Positions 12,808-25,456 are shown, numbered from the stretch's first letter. The stretch: DNA of 64,000 nucleotides from Oxyruncus cristatus (GCA_013399855.1 VXAY01000172.1:46603-110602); one strand, 5' to 3'. Program-made: numbers and translations. Notes: generated from the sequence alone by a model not told the origin.

Positions 12808-12918
12808 AAAAAAACCCCCACAAAACAAAAGCCAAAACAGGAAAAAACCAAAACAAACAAAAAACCCACCAACCCCCCCCCCCACCAAAAAAAACCCCAC
12901 CCACTCAACCAAAAAACC
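12808..12918 (-). repeat. A/C-rich tract, complement of the T/G tracts
   Basis: A run of AAAACCC, AACAAAC and ACCC units with a C11 homopolymer at about 12873-12883. Read on the minus strand it is the same T/G composition as the tracts near 5.9 and 6.5 kb. The Lys/Pro/Asn-rich frames crossing it are compositional artefacts. Confidence 0.9.
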
Positions 12919-13962
12919 TGAGCCTCACTCAAAACATCAACCAAACTTGTCCTGTAGAGCTGCTCAGACAGTCACACTTGTAAGAGTTTTGTGGAGAATC
13001 ATGCTGCTTTGAAATTTGTTCCTGATCTGCAGTTTAAATGAAAACTACAAGTTTTGAGAGTTTCTCACTTGCCATCATTTTTCCTAAGTTTTAGTTTGCA
13101 AATTTTTGTATGTTATGTGTTCAAAACAGTGTCAAGGTGTTCAGTGCCAAACACATGCCATATTTTGACTTAGAATAGGAATGGTATTTCAATCAGTAGA
13201 TGAACTGAAGTCACAAGAGGATTCCTACCAAACGCGTACACACTTGGTCCAATTCAGCTATTCTGTGCTCATATTGTGGGCAATAGTATAGGAATAAGAA
13301 ACAAGAAAGGTCATGTAGTGGGATTTTAAGTGACATTTCTTAAATTTCCTCAACTGAATTTTAAATACTTGTTCCAATGAGGCTTTCCCTAGCATTAATT
13401 GAATTTTAAGAAGAAAATGTGCTTTCATCAAATCAGACTTTTGGAAAGCAATCCCGATCATGTTTTATTACTCAGCTGGGTTTTTCCCCTTTTGTGCTTC
13501 TGGAAAATGCTGGTTGCAGGGCTTTTTTTTTTTTTTTAAACAAAACATCAAATATACTAGGGAAGACTTGTAGTTGTTAGAGACACTCTGTCAAGTAGGA
13601 GGCCACTAGGAGTGCGTGTCCTGATACCATATTTAATTTCTGCTTGGAACTTTTAGCACTAGTATCATAAATAGGGATATAAGGAACTGTAGGCACATCT
13701 TGCTGTCGGTTGCTGTATTATACAGGGCAAACGGGCTTGGCTGTTTCTGTAAGGAAGAATTATGCCTTCAACATTATAGAGACATTGGCCTCGGTAAGGA
13801 AGTTCAAGTAATGGAGTACTATCCCACTCCTAGCTAAGCAGTTCTACTGATACTTTTTTTCAGTTCAGAACTTGTTGCCCTCTTTTGATCTGAATTTTAT
13901 TTTTGTTTCAGCTTCCAGACACTGTTTTTTTCTTCCAAATTACAGATCTATCTATATGACCT
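12919..13962. other. No gene recognised
   Basis: Mixed AT-rich DNA with a T15 run at 13523-13537. A pyrimidine tract ending in CAG near 13910 looks like a splice acceptor, but it leads straight into the CR1 fragment that follows. Confidence 0.5.
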
Positions 13963-14190
13963 CCATGCCTGCTGATGTACAACCTGCACCTCCCCTGGCG
14001 CAGCTTGAGACTATGTCCTCTCATCCTGTTGCTGGTTGCCTGGGAGAGGAGGCTGACTCCCACCTTGCTACAGCCTCCTCTCAGGTAGTTGAAGAGAGTG
14101 ATGAGGTCTCCCTTGAACCTTCTTTTCTCCAGGCTAAACAATTCCAGTTCCCTCAGCTGCTCCTCATAGGACTTACTCTACAGACCCTGG
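13963..14190 (-). mobile_element. CR1 LINE fragment, minus strand
   Basis: The plus strand carries the reverse complement of a CR1 segment from the end of ORF2: the block around CACCTTGCTACAGCCTCC, then CTCAGGTAGTTGAAGAG, then TTCTCCAGGCTAAACA and TCCCTCAGCTGCTCCTCATA. On the minus strand, the peptide LEKRRFKGDLITLFNYLRGG matches the corresponding CR1 reverse-transcriptase C-terminal region. Both ends are truncated and no 3' terminal repeat is visible, so this is an older, partial copy. The 173-codon plus-strand frame at 13872-14393 runs antisense through it and is not a gene. Confidence 0.85.
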
Positions 14191-17100
14191 ATCTGTCAGT
14201 CTTTGTTACTGCTTATCATATTTTTGTCACTTTCAAGTATTATCTGCAATTATTTTGTACGTATTTATTTCTCTGGGTTATTGATATGGGTATTGGAGCT
14301 ATTGACAACAACATGGACAGCTGCAGGATTTCACTAGAAACACACCCTCTAGCCAAAGGCCACCGTGCTGCTGGTCTGCACTGCCCACTGTGAGCCTTCA
14401 GTGGACTACGAAGAACTGCTGGTTTTAGTGGGTCTCTGTAAAGCACAAGGAGCTGTAAAGCACCTTTGTGAAATCGTGGATCTAGATCAGAACTTCTGTA
14501 AGACAGAGATCCCATTGCCACTTTCATATTTTACACATCATGTCCAAAATCTTGCAGTGTAATTATTATAGTGGCAACAACTATATCCTGCCTGCCATAG
14601 AAATTCCCTTTCCTGCCTGAGTATGGCTAGAGTATGTTTGAAGACACTGGTCTCTAGGGTGATCATTCCCCCTCACTTGTACCTGATACTTCTGGCTGAA
14701 TGACACTTGGCAGAGATGAATTTGATCTTAGCTTGCTCACGGCTGACTACTGTTGATTCCAAGTTATGACATGTAATGAAGCTGGGGATCTTATTGCCAC
14801 AAGGAATCAACATACCTCCAGGACTTAGCAGGATCCTAGAAAGAAAGAGAAGCTCATTTGTATGCAAGCAGATGAATAAGAACGTCCACAATTATGTGAA
14901 GAAGGTACTGGCCTGTCATACACAAGACCTGCTTCTTTTTCTAGATTGCTATCACTCATCTTTTATCCCTTTCTGCTTTACTTTTCCCCTTTTCCTCCTT
15001 TCTCTAGCATAACATAGTGCTTCAGTCTGCCTAGGTTTTAATTTGTTCAACAGCTATATGATGTCAAACAATATTCTAGATTGTTCTCATTGTAATAAAA
15101 AGAACTAGTCAATTCCTGTGGCCAATATATAAAATTAATTCAGAGGGAGGAATTTTTAGGAAATTAATCAAAATGCATATTTGGTTAGCAGCAGAAGGTG
15201 AATGATTTTAGAACAGTTGTAGCCATTCCTCTCTTCTTATGGGATTTACACCCACGTAACTGGGGAATGTGTTGAGCCCTGTGCTTTGCTGTTTGCACCT
15301 TCTAGTAGCCCTTCACTTTTATATTGGCTAAGCCTTATTTCAATATCGTCCCTGTCAAATTGGAAAGAAACAGAAAGGAGAATTTCGAGAATGAGACAAA
15401 ATATGATGTAACGATGCTAAAATAAACACGGTACAGGAAAGGCAGGAAAGTCAAGCTCAGTGAAAGCTGTAGAACAAGCTGAAAATCTTTGTGTGGAAGC
15501 TTTTTTCCAATGGAAAATGCTGATTCATCCATCCCTTTGCGAAGAGGTGTTAATTTCAAATAAACCTTATTTAGAAGGAGTGATTGAAAACCACTTCCCA
15601 TAACATTACAGTCTACTTTTGAAGGTTTGAAATTACTGCCATTTTGTCTTTGATATTATTCAGGCTGTTTTAAAATTTTGATTACCTGGAAATTTCAATT
15701 TCCATTTAGCTTTTGCTTTTTTCCCCCCCTAATGGATTTGTTAATTAGCAGTGTTTGATTTCTTTCTTTTTCTTTTTTATTAAATGCTGGTTTATCTCAT
15801 GAAGGAAAAAGTTAAGTTATTCAAGTCATTTACAAGGAAAGGGTAGTTGAGCAAAAGTAATCTGAAGAAAAAAGTTTACAAAAATAATAGAGAAAATCTT
15901 GTACAGTGGTACCTACAGCAGTACCTGATGCTGAACCAGGGGTATGGGTGGCAGGATCTCCAGGGCATGAAGTACTGGATGTACGTAAACAGACTGTTGG
16001 CAGGTATTTTAGTGAGACCTCCATCCTGCGTGGTGGCCAGCAAAATCTGTCATTGGGTTTCAGCAGGAAGAACCCAAGCTTCTCTTTCCCTGTGACCTTC
16101 TTGATCTCAGGTTTCCATTTGAAAACCAGGAGTGAAGGATGCTCCCAACTGGCCACAGCCCATTTCCATGGCACAGGATGGCAAACTCACTTTCTTGCTT
16201 GTTGTCTGGACTCTTCAGAGCTTGAAAGAGGCTGGCAGAGCCCATCTGTCTGTGTTACTGGCATCTGTACGTTTTAAACTCGTGGTCCTGTGGAACTCAT
16301 TTTGTCATTTCTGACCACTCAGGGGTGACCATCCCAGAGCTCTGCTAGAAAACACTGTGCTTCCTTACTGCCAGGACAAAGTGGGTAGGGAGAAGATGGA
16401 CCTTGAAGGCCAGAATAGAAAAGCAAGATGAAAACCAGCATGTTTTTGTAGACTGGCTTCTAGTCAGATAAAAACCAGCTACTTTTCATTTAAAATACAG
16501 GTATGAACAACTAAGGAGGACCCAGGTGGGTGGTAGGGGTAACACTGTGTGGGATTTTGCTTTGGGAAGCTGAGCCAGAGAGAAACAGAATTGTCAGCCA
16601 AACATAATTATTGAAGTCTGTTTAAATGGCCCTAAAGGAAGGAAAAAACAAAAAAAGATTCAAGTGCTAAGCACTCTGTGAGACTTGAAGCTTGGCAAAG
16701 TAACTATCTCTCAAGTCTTTGTTTGAGAAAGTAGGATTTTGAAATTTTTTTTTTAAACAGAAATATTATTGCATCAATGAGAGAACAGACTGTCATCAAT
16801 TTTTCCACTTAATGGAAACAATTTTGGCTAACTGCCTGGGGTAAGCAAAGACTGAGAATTGATATGCTGCTGTATTGCTTCCATGGCACATGCAGCCTAC
16901 AGAGCTCTAAGTGTCCAGGTGACATTATGCAAGAGAGATTTTTATCTTGACTCCTTAGTCAAAAGAACGTAGGTACAATGTTTTGCAGCTATGATTTGTA
17001 TCTTCTGAGTCAGGAAGGAAGTTTTAGCTGTAGTAACCTTCTGTAACTACTGTCCTGGAAGAAGTAAGACATACTGGAGGGGTTAGGTGGAGAAATGGGG

Positions 17101-18454
17101 ACAGTTTAGCTTGTGGGGAGGTCTGTGACACTGCACCTTTGCCAGTAATGGTTTGCTGTCATGTGCTGGTCTGTGAACTGTGGCAGATCAGCTGTTGTTT
17201 CACAAACAGCAGAGCTGTCCTGGCAGGAAGGGTGAAAATCTCTGGTGTGGGTGTGGGAGGGAAACCTGGGGAACTACTGCAGAAGTTGCAGGGTAAGCCC
17301 TTTCCCTTCATGAATCAGAGCCCTCACTAAGAGACACGGATTTAGCAGCTACCTGGAGACACAAACACATGCCTTTGTTGCTGTAATGCCAAGCAGCGTG
17401 GAGGCTGCAGGGAAGAAACGTGTCTCTGTGCCAGCAGCTGCTGCTGACCTGTCCACAAATTAGCATTAGAAAAAAGCATGAAAAATGCACAGGGGCCCAT
17501 GTTCCTGAGATCTCTGTCTGGGAGGGAAACAAAACGTGTTTTAAAAATAAAAGCGAAAAGGAAAGTCTGATAGCACAGTCTGCTGAGCCCAGCGTTCCGG
17601 CTCCTCACAAGGACAGTGTTCCATGATGATGCCTGTTGTATAGGAAGATGAGGGGATACACTGGTAGGATGATTATATCTGTCACTTAGCATATGAAAAG
17701 CTTGCTAGAAATTGGGTGGGTGGTAGGAATGAGTTGTGATATTAGAAGAACCTGCTGAGCCACCTTTACAACTACAGCATTATTACAAGAGAAAGGCAAA
17801 ACCCAAAGGCAGGGACCAACCTCCTCTGCAGTAACAAATGGCTTCAAGGTGGGTGAACAGAGTTCCTGGAGCAATCCTTTGTCTAATGCAGGTTTGATCT
17901 CAGCCAGGGCTTAACCACCATCAGAAACCATATGAAAGACATGTTCTCCTTCAGGTCATGTTTAGACCATGAAAACAGAGTTTTTAAACTATGTCAATTG
18001 GCATGTTTAGTTAGCTTTTGATAAAAGGTATGATGCAAAATTACTTGCAAAACACAGACTAGTAAAAATTAACTTATTTTCCTGTTGTAGCTGTAGCCTA
18101 AAGGTGCACAGAGATTATTGGTATTTTAATAGTGATAGAAGATTTCAGCTATCTCCTTAACAATTTTCAGACCTGTTTTTTTTTTTTGTGATGTAGATGC
18201 GATGTGCCTGTTTTAGTTGAGCTTGCTAATAACCTGGTGTGAGATGCAGCATGGGCACCTTCCAGAGAGCTGGAATGAAGGCCAAGAAGGTGGCATGCAG
18301 AAGTAATCAGGCCAGCACAGCATTGCTGGCTGAGCGTTCAGGTTAGCGCTCATCCTGCCCAGAGTCCTCTTTCACAAGCATGCATTTTAATGATGAGTTA
18401 TATGAGCTTGCTTGTTTAATTGTGCGATGCTTTTTGGCTTCAGGAGTGAATCAT
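14191..18454. other. No gene recognised
   Basis: Single-copy-looking DNA with many overlapping short frames on both strands (up to about 123 codons near 15906-16277). No domain, signal peptide or paired splice sites are visible. A T run lies at about 18176-18188. Confidence 0.5.
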
Positions 18455-18560
18455 CCTCAGTGCGCATCCACGGGAGCGTGGGGGAGTTCCTGGCAGGGCA
18501 CTGGGCATGCCCAGGCCGAGGGCTGCGGCCGCAGCTGTGGGCCCTGGGACCCAGCACACT
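18455..18560. other. GC-rich islet with two 14-bp perfect palindromes
   Basis: This small GC-rich patch in AT-rich surroundings contains several CpGs. CTGGGCATGCCCAG (18501-18514) and GCTGCGGCCGCAGC (18522-18535) are each perfect palindromes. The first contains GGGCATGCCC, which fits the published p53 half-site consensus. GCCGAGGGC between them (18515-18523) fits the AP-2 consensus. This is pattern matching only; occupancy is unknown. Confidence 0.3.
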
Positions 18561-21500
18561 GGAGGTGTTTGTTGCTTCTGTACAATTCACCATCCTCCTA
18601 CAGCAGTGTCCTGTCCTGTCCCTATGTTTCCCAGCTAGATGGGCTGCACTGGCTGGGGACAGATGCTGCTACTTTGGTTTGAATAACAAGCTTTGGTTTT
18701 TTACTCACCCTCTAAATGTAAACATTTTTATACCTGCTAAAGTTAAGTACAGCTAAAAGGTGAAGGGAAGCAGGAAAGCCGATTAGCTGGTTATCTGTTT
18801 ACCTGAGTTTGGGATTTCTCAGACCTAACAGTAAGCAGCACCAATTTCAGGTTTTTTGCAGGTATTTAGGAGAGTCTTACCTGTTATCTGTATAACACAG
18901 CATGAGGGATACATGTACTGGATATATGGTTGGAGGGCTGGGGAGTTAATTTCTCTTTTTTTTTTTTTTTATGTCCCATCTGGCTTAAATATTTACATAG
19001 TTTTAGTTGAGTAGGAGAAGAATATTTGAGTTCAGTTGACCCAAACACAAATGGTATGTTTCTTCAATTCCATGGGGTGAGGGGCTCCTTCAGCTGAACT
19101 CCTTTTCCCTCCCACCTACATTTTTTGCTAAAATAGCTCCTGCCAGTGTTGTTTGAACACCAGCTCTCAGTGTCCTTTACTCTGCTGTCAGTTTTGGCTG
19201 CTTCCAGACTGACCCTGTTGCTGGATAGGCAGAAGCCAGAAGTTTTGAAAAATACATGTTTTACTCTGTACCTGTCTTGCTTCCAAGACTAGTGATGGTA
19301 ACTCCTGAGTACACACACCTCCATCCCAGCTCCATATTCTTATTTTTATTGCTATTAGATTCTTAAGGAAGAGGACATGACTGTCTGAAAGGATTACGAG
19401 CAAATCCGTTTTGTGCACCATTGTTTTTGAAACCTAATTTATCTGCTTGTGTGACTAACAGCATAAGTCACTGTAGATGTATATATTTGTAGGTTTTTGT
19501 AAGCTAAAGAACTAAATTAAATTTCCCCAGAGCTTTCTTTGAAACCCTTTTGCCTTCATCCCCCTCCCCCTCCCCTTCCTTTTTTTTCCTTGCTTTTAGG
19601 AGCACTGACAAAGAATCCGGCATAAACTTGGCTGCTCTCTCCTTAATTTGTGCTCCTCCTTCAAATGGGGTGTCTTTTGTGGTCATGGTTAGGACTTGGA
19701 AGCTGCCTGATCTTAGCAACAGGCTATGGCTTTCTGCTCTTCTCCTGTTACCTCAGCATGTGCAGCCCTGGCAGCGTTAAGGTCTGTTCAGGCATGTCAG
19801 TCCACCAAAGCCTGAGGTTAAACAAATGTGGCTGGCTTTTGGTTTAATCTAAAGGTAAAGAAAAACACAGAGTTATTAGTTGTTTTTTTGATATATTTTA
19901 AAGTAAAATATCTCTGATTTCAAGTTATGCTGTAGACGTTTTGGCCCTGATTTTACTTTTGAATGGTTGATAGAAATGGGTGCTTTTGTTAGAGGAGCTA
20001 CAACGGACAGCAGGTCATACACAGGCAACAGTTTTAGAGAGCTTCCTTTGCTCCCAGGAAATAGAAATTCCCTGTCCCTACTAGAATTGTATCTTGGCAA
20101 CAGACATGATTTCTTCAGGATCCCTGAGCTGCCTCAGCCTTGCAGGATGAGGTTGTACAATGTCTTGGCTTCAGTGGTAGACCTAAGTGAAAACACTTCC
20201 CATCCCTCCTCTCCTCATCCCACTCATGGCTTTGTCTGTGCCAGTCAGGTGTCTGCATGGTGATGGTGAGTGAACTGCATAGAAACATTCTGAATTAAAT
20301 TAACCCCAGTCCTCAAGTGTGTGGGAGGAGGAGAGGGTGAGGACCTGCAGTGTAGAAAGGGAGCTGGCCCACCACTGCAAGCACAGAGGTGATGGTTTGC
20401 AAAGCCAGTGTCTCTCTCTGCGGCATGTGCCCCTTCTCCCCATCACAGAGGATGAAGGGTTCCTGGTGTCCCAGGAGGTTTACCAAGGTCTGGGTAGGCA
20501 GCAAAGATCTCTCCCGCCCATCCTTCACCTTTTTTGCTGTTGTTTGCGTAGTGTTATGGTGACACTTTCTGAAGAGTCAATAAAAGCAGAATACACAAAC
20601 ACTGGAATGAAGTGCTAAAGGCTGCACCAGGTGATCCCACACTGTTAGCCCACCCTTGCCTTCATTTACCTGGAACAAAACTGAATCCAGGGTGGAGCTG
20701 AGCAAAAAAGAATAAGCAGAGGCTCTTGTAGGGAGAAGAATAAAGAATCTGCCCAAGAACAGTGAACTAACTGCAGCAAAAACGCATTTGGCAGATATAT
20801 CCTTTCTGTTTACAAATATTATGCAAACATTCTTTTTTTTATTCAACCAACTTTTCATCTTTCTGCTAACCCAGTGAATGGTTAGAGAGAGCATAACTGA
20901 GTCTGGAGAGTACTTGTACATGATTTGAATATTTGTTATTTGTTTTACCTCTGGTTGCTTACAGTGTGCTGTAATTTTTTTTTTCTTCATTTTTTGATAT
21001 CTACCTTGGGAATTCCCAAACCACAAGAAATTTTTACATTAGCTGTATGAATGCTTTCAATGCAAATAGCTGTGCCAGTCTTTCAGCATATCTTCCTTAA
21101 TGGATATATGTTTGCACAAGAACCTGCAGTGTTATCCATGTTTATGAACATTCTGGAAGATGGAACTAAATTGTTATGAATGTTTGCAGTAAGCTCACGA
21201 AAAGAAACTTTGAACACTGTGAATTTGTAGGGTTTTTTTGAACAAATACCTGTAAATACTTCTCCTTTCCCCTGCTGTACTATTTTCTCCAATATGCATG
21301 TAGCTGGGAAAAGCAACACCTGTATTTTTTTAAAAATGAGAGCTTCATCACCTGTTGCAGAAAAGGATATATTTTCACGAGCTGAGTATAAAATACTTTT
21401 AAAAATTTTGTTGTGGAGTAAGGGAAACTCTGGACTATTGAGCTCGTACACTTGCAGAGAGATGAAGGGTAAAAAGCAGGCTGAATCTTGCCTGTCCCAC

Positions 21501-23315
21501 ATCATCAGTCACTAGAAATAAAACCTCTCTGTACTGGCAAAACAGGAGTACAGTCTAGAGCATATGAGATTGTCCCAAAGCAGAGAGCAGTGTGGTGCTG
21601 GTCTGGCAGCAAGGGCTTCTCACCCGGCTTGGTTAGTGATGGAGATGGCCTGCAAGAACCCTTTGGTAGGATCATGGGGTGGAAGCACAGTCCTGTTGCT
21701 GCTCCACCCTCCTGAATGGAGACAGTTCACCTGGGATGTCTCCTCTCCTTATCGGGCACTTTCTGAAATGAGAGCACTCCAAGTTCCCACATGCAGTCCT
21801 ATTTCTTCATAAAGCCCTCCTGTAGAGATGTCTATTATGGCACCCCTTTTGTCTTCATCAAGATAGGGAAATTACACGTAATTAGTGAAGGCTGTTTGCA
21901 TATTACATATGGTTGTCCCTTAAAATTTGTCTCAGCATATATATGACACACTCTGTCTATGCTTGAATTGTTTGTTTGTTTTGACTAACTCTCATTTACC
22001 TGACAAAAGTTCTTTTTCTAGTTTGGGAGAGGGTTATATGGGTTTTGGTTGTGTTTTTTGTTTTCTTTTTAATTTCAGGCTTTGGTATTTTATAAATTCT
22101 TGAATAGTCTTTGAAGGTAGTTTCATGTTGGAGCAAGTGTAATTCCTTTTTTCAAAAGGGGAGACAGCTTTGACTCTTTTTAAAATTTTTTTTTCAGAGG
22201 CATAGGGTTTTCAGAATGTATATGCATATCTATCATTCAGCTGCTTTTTAGCTTTTCCTTTGTGTCTTGCTGTTCAAGTCTCAGCAGAAAGGATGTTGTG
22301 TTGTCTGCCGTGTCTGTGGTTTTGCCCTGTGCATGTAGAGAGTGTATGTATTTACTATTTTGGTGAAATATATGCCTGTCCATTATTATGTTATACAAAT
22401 GGGCTTTATCTGTTCAGCCCATGTTGCTTGATTCCAAATGTATGATTTGTCCTAAGGAAATAATTTAATTCTGGCAGTACCTCCTGGTTTTCGTTCTGAC
22501 AGGCCTTATCAGATAGTGAACACTTTGAAATTTGCATGTCTCTTCCTTTTTGTCTGTTACTTCTACTAGCACAGGTAGAAGTAACATTGAACCTGTGCAT
22601 GGCCTGGTACATACGCAAGTCTTGTAGTACACTCTAAAAGTTTTGGAGTTGCTATCAATAAGTCTTACAATATATTCTCTGGTGGTTTATGGTCATTTTT
22701 TACTCAAATGGTTTCACTTCCTTATCTACTCAGGGCAGATGAACAGATCTGCCGTTAAATGAATTGAAACAGGAATATAGAAATACATGTTGTGGTTGTC
22801 AGGATGATGCTTTTGGTCTTTCCAGACCGAGCTCAGGATATACAAGCACATCTGCCCCTCATACATGGTCCATGTCCAAACATGCGGGAACTAAACCAGC
22901 ATTTCATAGCAAGACTATAGACTTTACACAGAAAGCTGCCAGGTTGTCCAAGGCAGAGAAGACACATCCTGTACTCCTACAAAAGGACCTATTTAAAATT
23001 CGTCTGCTGTGGGTTATATCTTTCGCTCTTCTGCATCTTTGGTACTCTTATAGGGCTTGTTACTGTAAGAGACAGTAAATGTACAAGACTGTCAAAGCAG
23101 AACTTCTGAATTTATAGCATCAGTATTTCTCAGTCACAGCATTAAAGCGATTTCTCCAACAGACCATCTCTGAAGTGTGCTGAGATAGGTACTTGGCTGT
23201 TTGGAGAACTGCTAGGGTAGCTTGGACCACTGAGTGTAGGGTAATATCTAGAAACTTAGAGAATACTGCTTTCAGGAAAGGGTTGATGAGAAAAGGCAGT
23301 TCATGTACAGGAGGT
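18561..23315. other. No gene recognised; polypyrimidine tract
   Basis: Contents are a T15 run at about 18956-18970, a polypyrimidine tract at 19554-19595 (C-rich then T-rich), and scattered short frames. The 149-codon minus-strand frame at 20577-21026 and the 140-codon one at 21083-21505 match nothing I know. The last few hundred bases before 23369 may belong to the 5' LTR of the gypsy-type element, but I cannot place its left edge. Confidence 0.45.
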
Positions 23316-23373
23316 AATAAATGCTGGACAGCTTTGGCTTTTTGCCTAACTATTCATGATTAAATGTCAAATT

Positions 23374-23384
23374 TGGTGTCAGAA
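23374..23384 (+). other. Primer-binding-site-like sequence of the gypsy-type element
   Basis: TGGTGTCAGAA lies five bases after a CA dinucleotide that could end the 5' LTR and about 55 bases after an AATAAA. TGG followed by a tRNA 3'-end complement is the normal start of the internal region. The sequence resembles the complement of a tRNA-Leu 3' end, from memory. The distance to the gag knuckle, about 650 bases, is right. Beyond this point the match to a tRNA is poor, as expected for an old copy. Confidence 0.4.
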
Positions 23385-23439
23385 ATAAGTGGCCTCCTTT
23401 GAATACAGTAAGTTAGAAACTTAGGCATCTTTACAATAC

Positions 23440-24130
23440 AAACAAGCAAAGAACCCAAATGCCAACAATACAAACCAAAAAGGCTGCGACATTGTTCTAA
23501 GTACACTAAAAAAAGCAAAAAGGGTCAGATCCTGTCGAACCACTGAAGAGCAATACCTGCCATAGATTCCAGAAGGACCAGGGAGTGGCAGCTTGAAGAA
23601 GCCTTTGTAAAGTGCCAGGTGCACTCAGGAAACTTTTCAAACTACAGGAAATGCAGGAAGTATCACATGCAAAAGGTTTTCATCAGCCATTGATGGGAAG
23701 TGCTTTGTTAGTACCATTGGTGCAAAATGGATGACTTGTGTGAACACCAGTTCTTGAAAGTCGAGCCATACTTTAGCTATGAGAACAGAAATGAGGTAAT
23801 TCTGAACAGGCTGCTCAGAAAGCTACAAATAAGCCTGGTAATATGAAAGCTATGTTCCAAGACAGTGAAGTAGCTCACATCAAACAGAGAGAAGAAAAAA
23901 TATAAAAATAAACTAAGGTTTTTTTCAGGAACAAAGACATAGAAGAAAGCAGGAAAATATGAACAAATAAAAAGGAAGTCCTGGGGAGAAGAAAATCCTG
24001 CTGTAGTGAAAAATGCTCCAAGTGCAGTGCCACCTGCACTGATTGTAGCAGACGATATCATTATGGAACAGTTTGTAAGCGTACCAAAAAAAAAAAAACC
24101 TGTACAAGACAGTGCTCCAACTCTAAAATA
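23440..24130 (+). pseudogene. Ty3/gypsy gag remnant with CCHC zinc knuckle
   Basis: Gag builds the virus-like particle, and its nucleocapsid part binds the RNA through zinc knuckles. One frame carries the visible signal from about 23690 to 24130. It has a capsid-end-like stretch with several stops (ALLVPLVQNG, then LESRAIL), then EQAAQKATNKPGN, where the gag linker normally lies. A Lys/Glu-rich stretch broken by stops follows, then CTDCSRRYHYGTVC at 24035-24076. That last piece is an exact C-x2-C-x4-H-x4-C knuckle followed by a basic run. Further cysteines just upstream (CSKC) may be a decayed first knuckle. No start codon or intact capsid survives, and the part before 23690 is only inferred from position. 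The Cys spacing and the downstream pol domains make gag the natural reading. Confidence 0.72.
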
Positions 24131-24531
24131 ACAATGTGAAACGGTTGTAAACATCAGTCCAACACCAGCACAGGGCAGCTGCATGCAGATAGGAAGCTGT
24201 ATGCCTTGTAGTGGGTGTATTATCAGTAAACTCATTGCACTATTAAAGGGATGAATGTGAAAATATAATCAAGTACTGCAAATACTAAAATCTTCATAAT
24301 GGATGATCCTCATTCCACTATGTCAATATAAAACACAGGGAAGACACCAAGAGGAGATGTACAAGATGAAAGTGCAGTTAGTATTGATGCTGTTAGTCAA
24401 TAAATTACAAATAATTACAAATAATAATTACTATTAAATTCATTACGCTTGTGACCTGCAGGATGGGACAGACAAGTGATTTATATAATAGAGACATAAG
24501 GGCCTCTAAAAATCTAGTCTGAGCAGACATA

Positions 24532-25150
24532 TATTGTGGTATCCCTAAAGCAAAACTGCTGAAAGATTATCAAAATGTTTTTGAAGGTTTGAGATGTCTT
24601 CCAGGCACTCTGCACCTGGAAAAAGATTAAAGAATTCAGCTGCTGTAGCACTTGCCCCACAGAGTAATTGCTGTATGAGGAGGAAAAACTGTGAGATATG
24701 GAGAACTGGGGGGAGGGGGAGCAGGGAAGGTGACATTGCCAGTTGTAAAGTCTACACAGGCAATCAACAGATGGGTCATCATGGAAAGACAGCTGAGTTG
24801 TGATTTAGAAAAGCTGAGCACCTTGGAGCTCAGTACAAAGTGTGTGTGACTGAGGAACCAGTGGCAAAAATTAAAAGCAGCCATCTTTGGCGCTGAGTAT
24901 TGAGGGTACTGGCAAGTGGATATGGAAAACACCTACCTTAGCATATTTTGGGCATCAACAAGTAAATCAACAATGGTTGAGATGCCATTTCAGATCAAAG
25001 CAAAAATGAAGGTTATAAGTGCTACCACCAAGATATATTAACATATAGGATCTGTTACAATGATACTTTTGAGGACAGATACAGGACAGAGGAGTGGAAG
25101 CTGTGTCAAATCAAAACCTCAAACTTATCAACCTGTTGGAAATGGGAAAG
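24532..25150 (+). pseudogene. Ty3/gypsy reverse transcriptase remnant
   Basis: This domain would copy the element RNA into DNA. A single frame begins LLKDYQNVFEGLRCLPGTLH (about 24559-24618), the typical entry to the gypsy RT. It hits a TAA, then continues through HLPHRVIAV, the counterpart of the conserved H-P-R-R-V-P block. After a short frame excursion it carries KVTLPVVKSTQAINRWVIME, then GYWQVDMENTYLSIF and MPFQIKA, which correspond to the fingers/palm and the P-F-G-I motif. A frame change leads to YNDTFEDRYRTEEW near 25056, which sits where the catalytic Y-x-D-D box and the following E-E-H lie; the first Asp of the pair reads Asn here. At least five stops and two frameshifts make it inactive. 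Order and spacing exclude a chance match. Confidence 0.8.
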
Positions 25151-25456
25151 TTACTTTACAGCAGAATGGAAGTAAGACAAAACAGTGGCTGTCTGCAATA
25201 ATGTGTTTAGGATGCAGTTTCCAGTTTGTGATGTCCTGATCCCAGTAGTGCCAGTTCTATTGTAGATACCCACAGTAAACTGGTATTTTACCTCCTTGAT
25301 GAATTTAGCTCTTACCAGTTCTCACATTCTTCCTGAGAATGTTTATTCCCAGCTTCTCAGCAGTCATTTGGAGATCTGGATACAAACATGTAGCATGGGA
25401 TATTTTCCAGACACACTGCACCTGACACAATTACTTGCGACACACATAGACAGTGG
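25151..25456 (+). other. RT-to-RNase H connecting region of the gypsy-type element (decayed)
   Basis: This segment lies between the RT and RNase H remnants and has the length of the usual connection region, but I see no clear motif. A hydrophobic frame beginning near 25296 runs through the RNase H in another register and is not the pol frame. Confidence 0.4.

Noticed and set aside
12712..13012. Pro/Lys/Asn-rich plus-strand frames
   Set aside because: They are translated A/C-rich simple repeat (12808-12918).
13872..14393. 173-codon plus-strand frame, the longest in the window
   Set aside because: It runs antisense through a CR1 fragment, and the flanking parts are AT-rich with no domain.
23777..24235. 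152-codon hydrophobic minus-strand frame
   Set aside because: It is the antisense of the gag remnant; the plus strand carries a CCHC knuckle, and the Phe/Ser-rich minus reading is the complement of an A/G-rich strand.
23943..24253. Protein-like plus-strand frame with one stop, considered as a host retropseudogene
   Set aside because: It lies in a different frame from the gag knuckle and has no recognised relative; the gypsy reading explains the region better.
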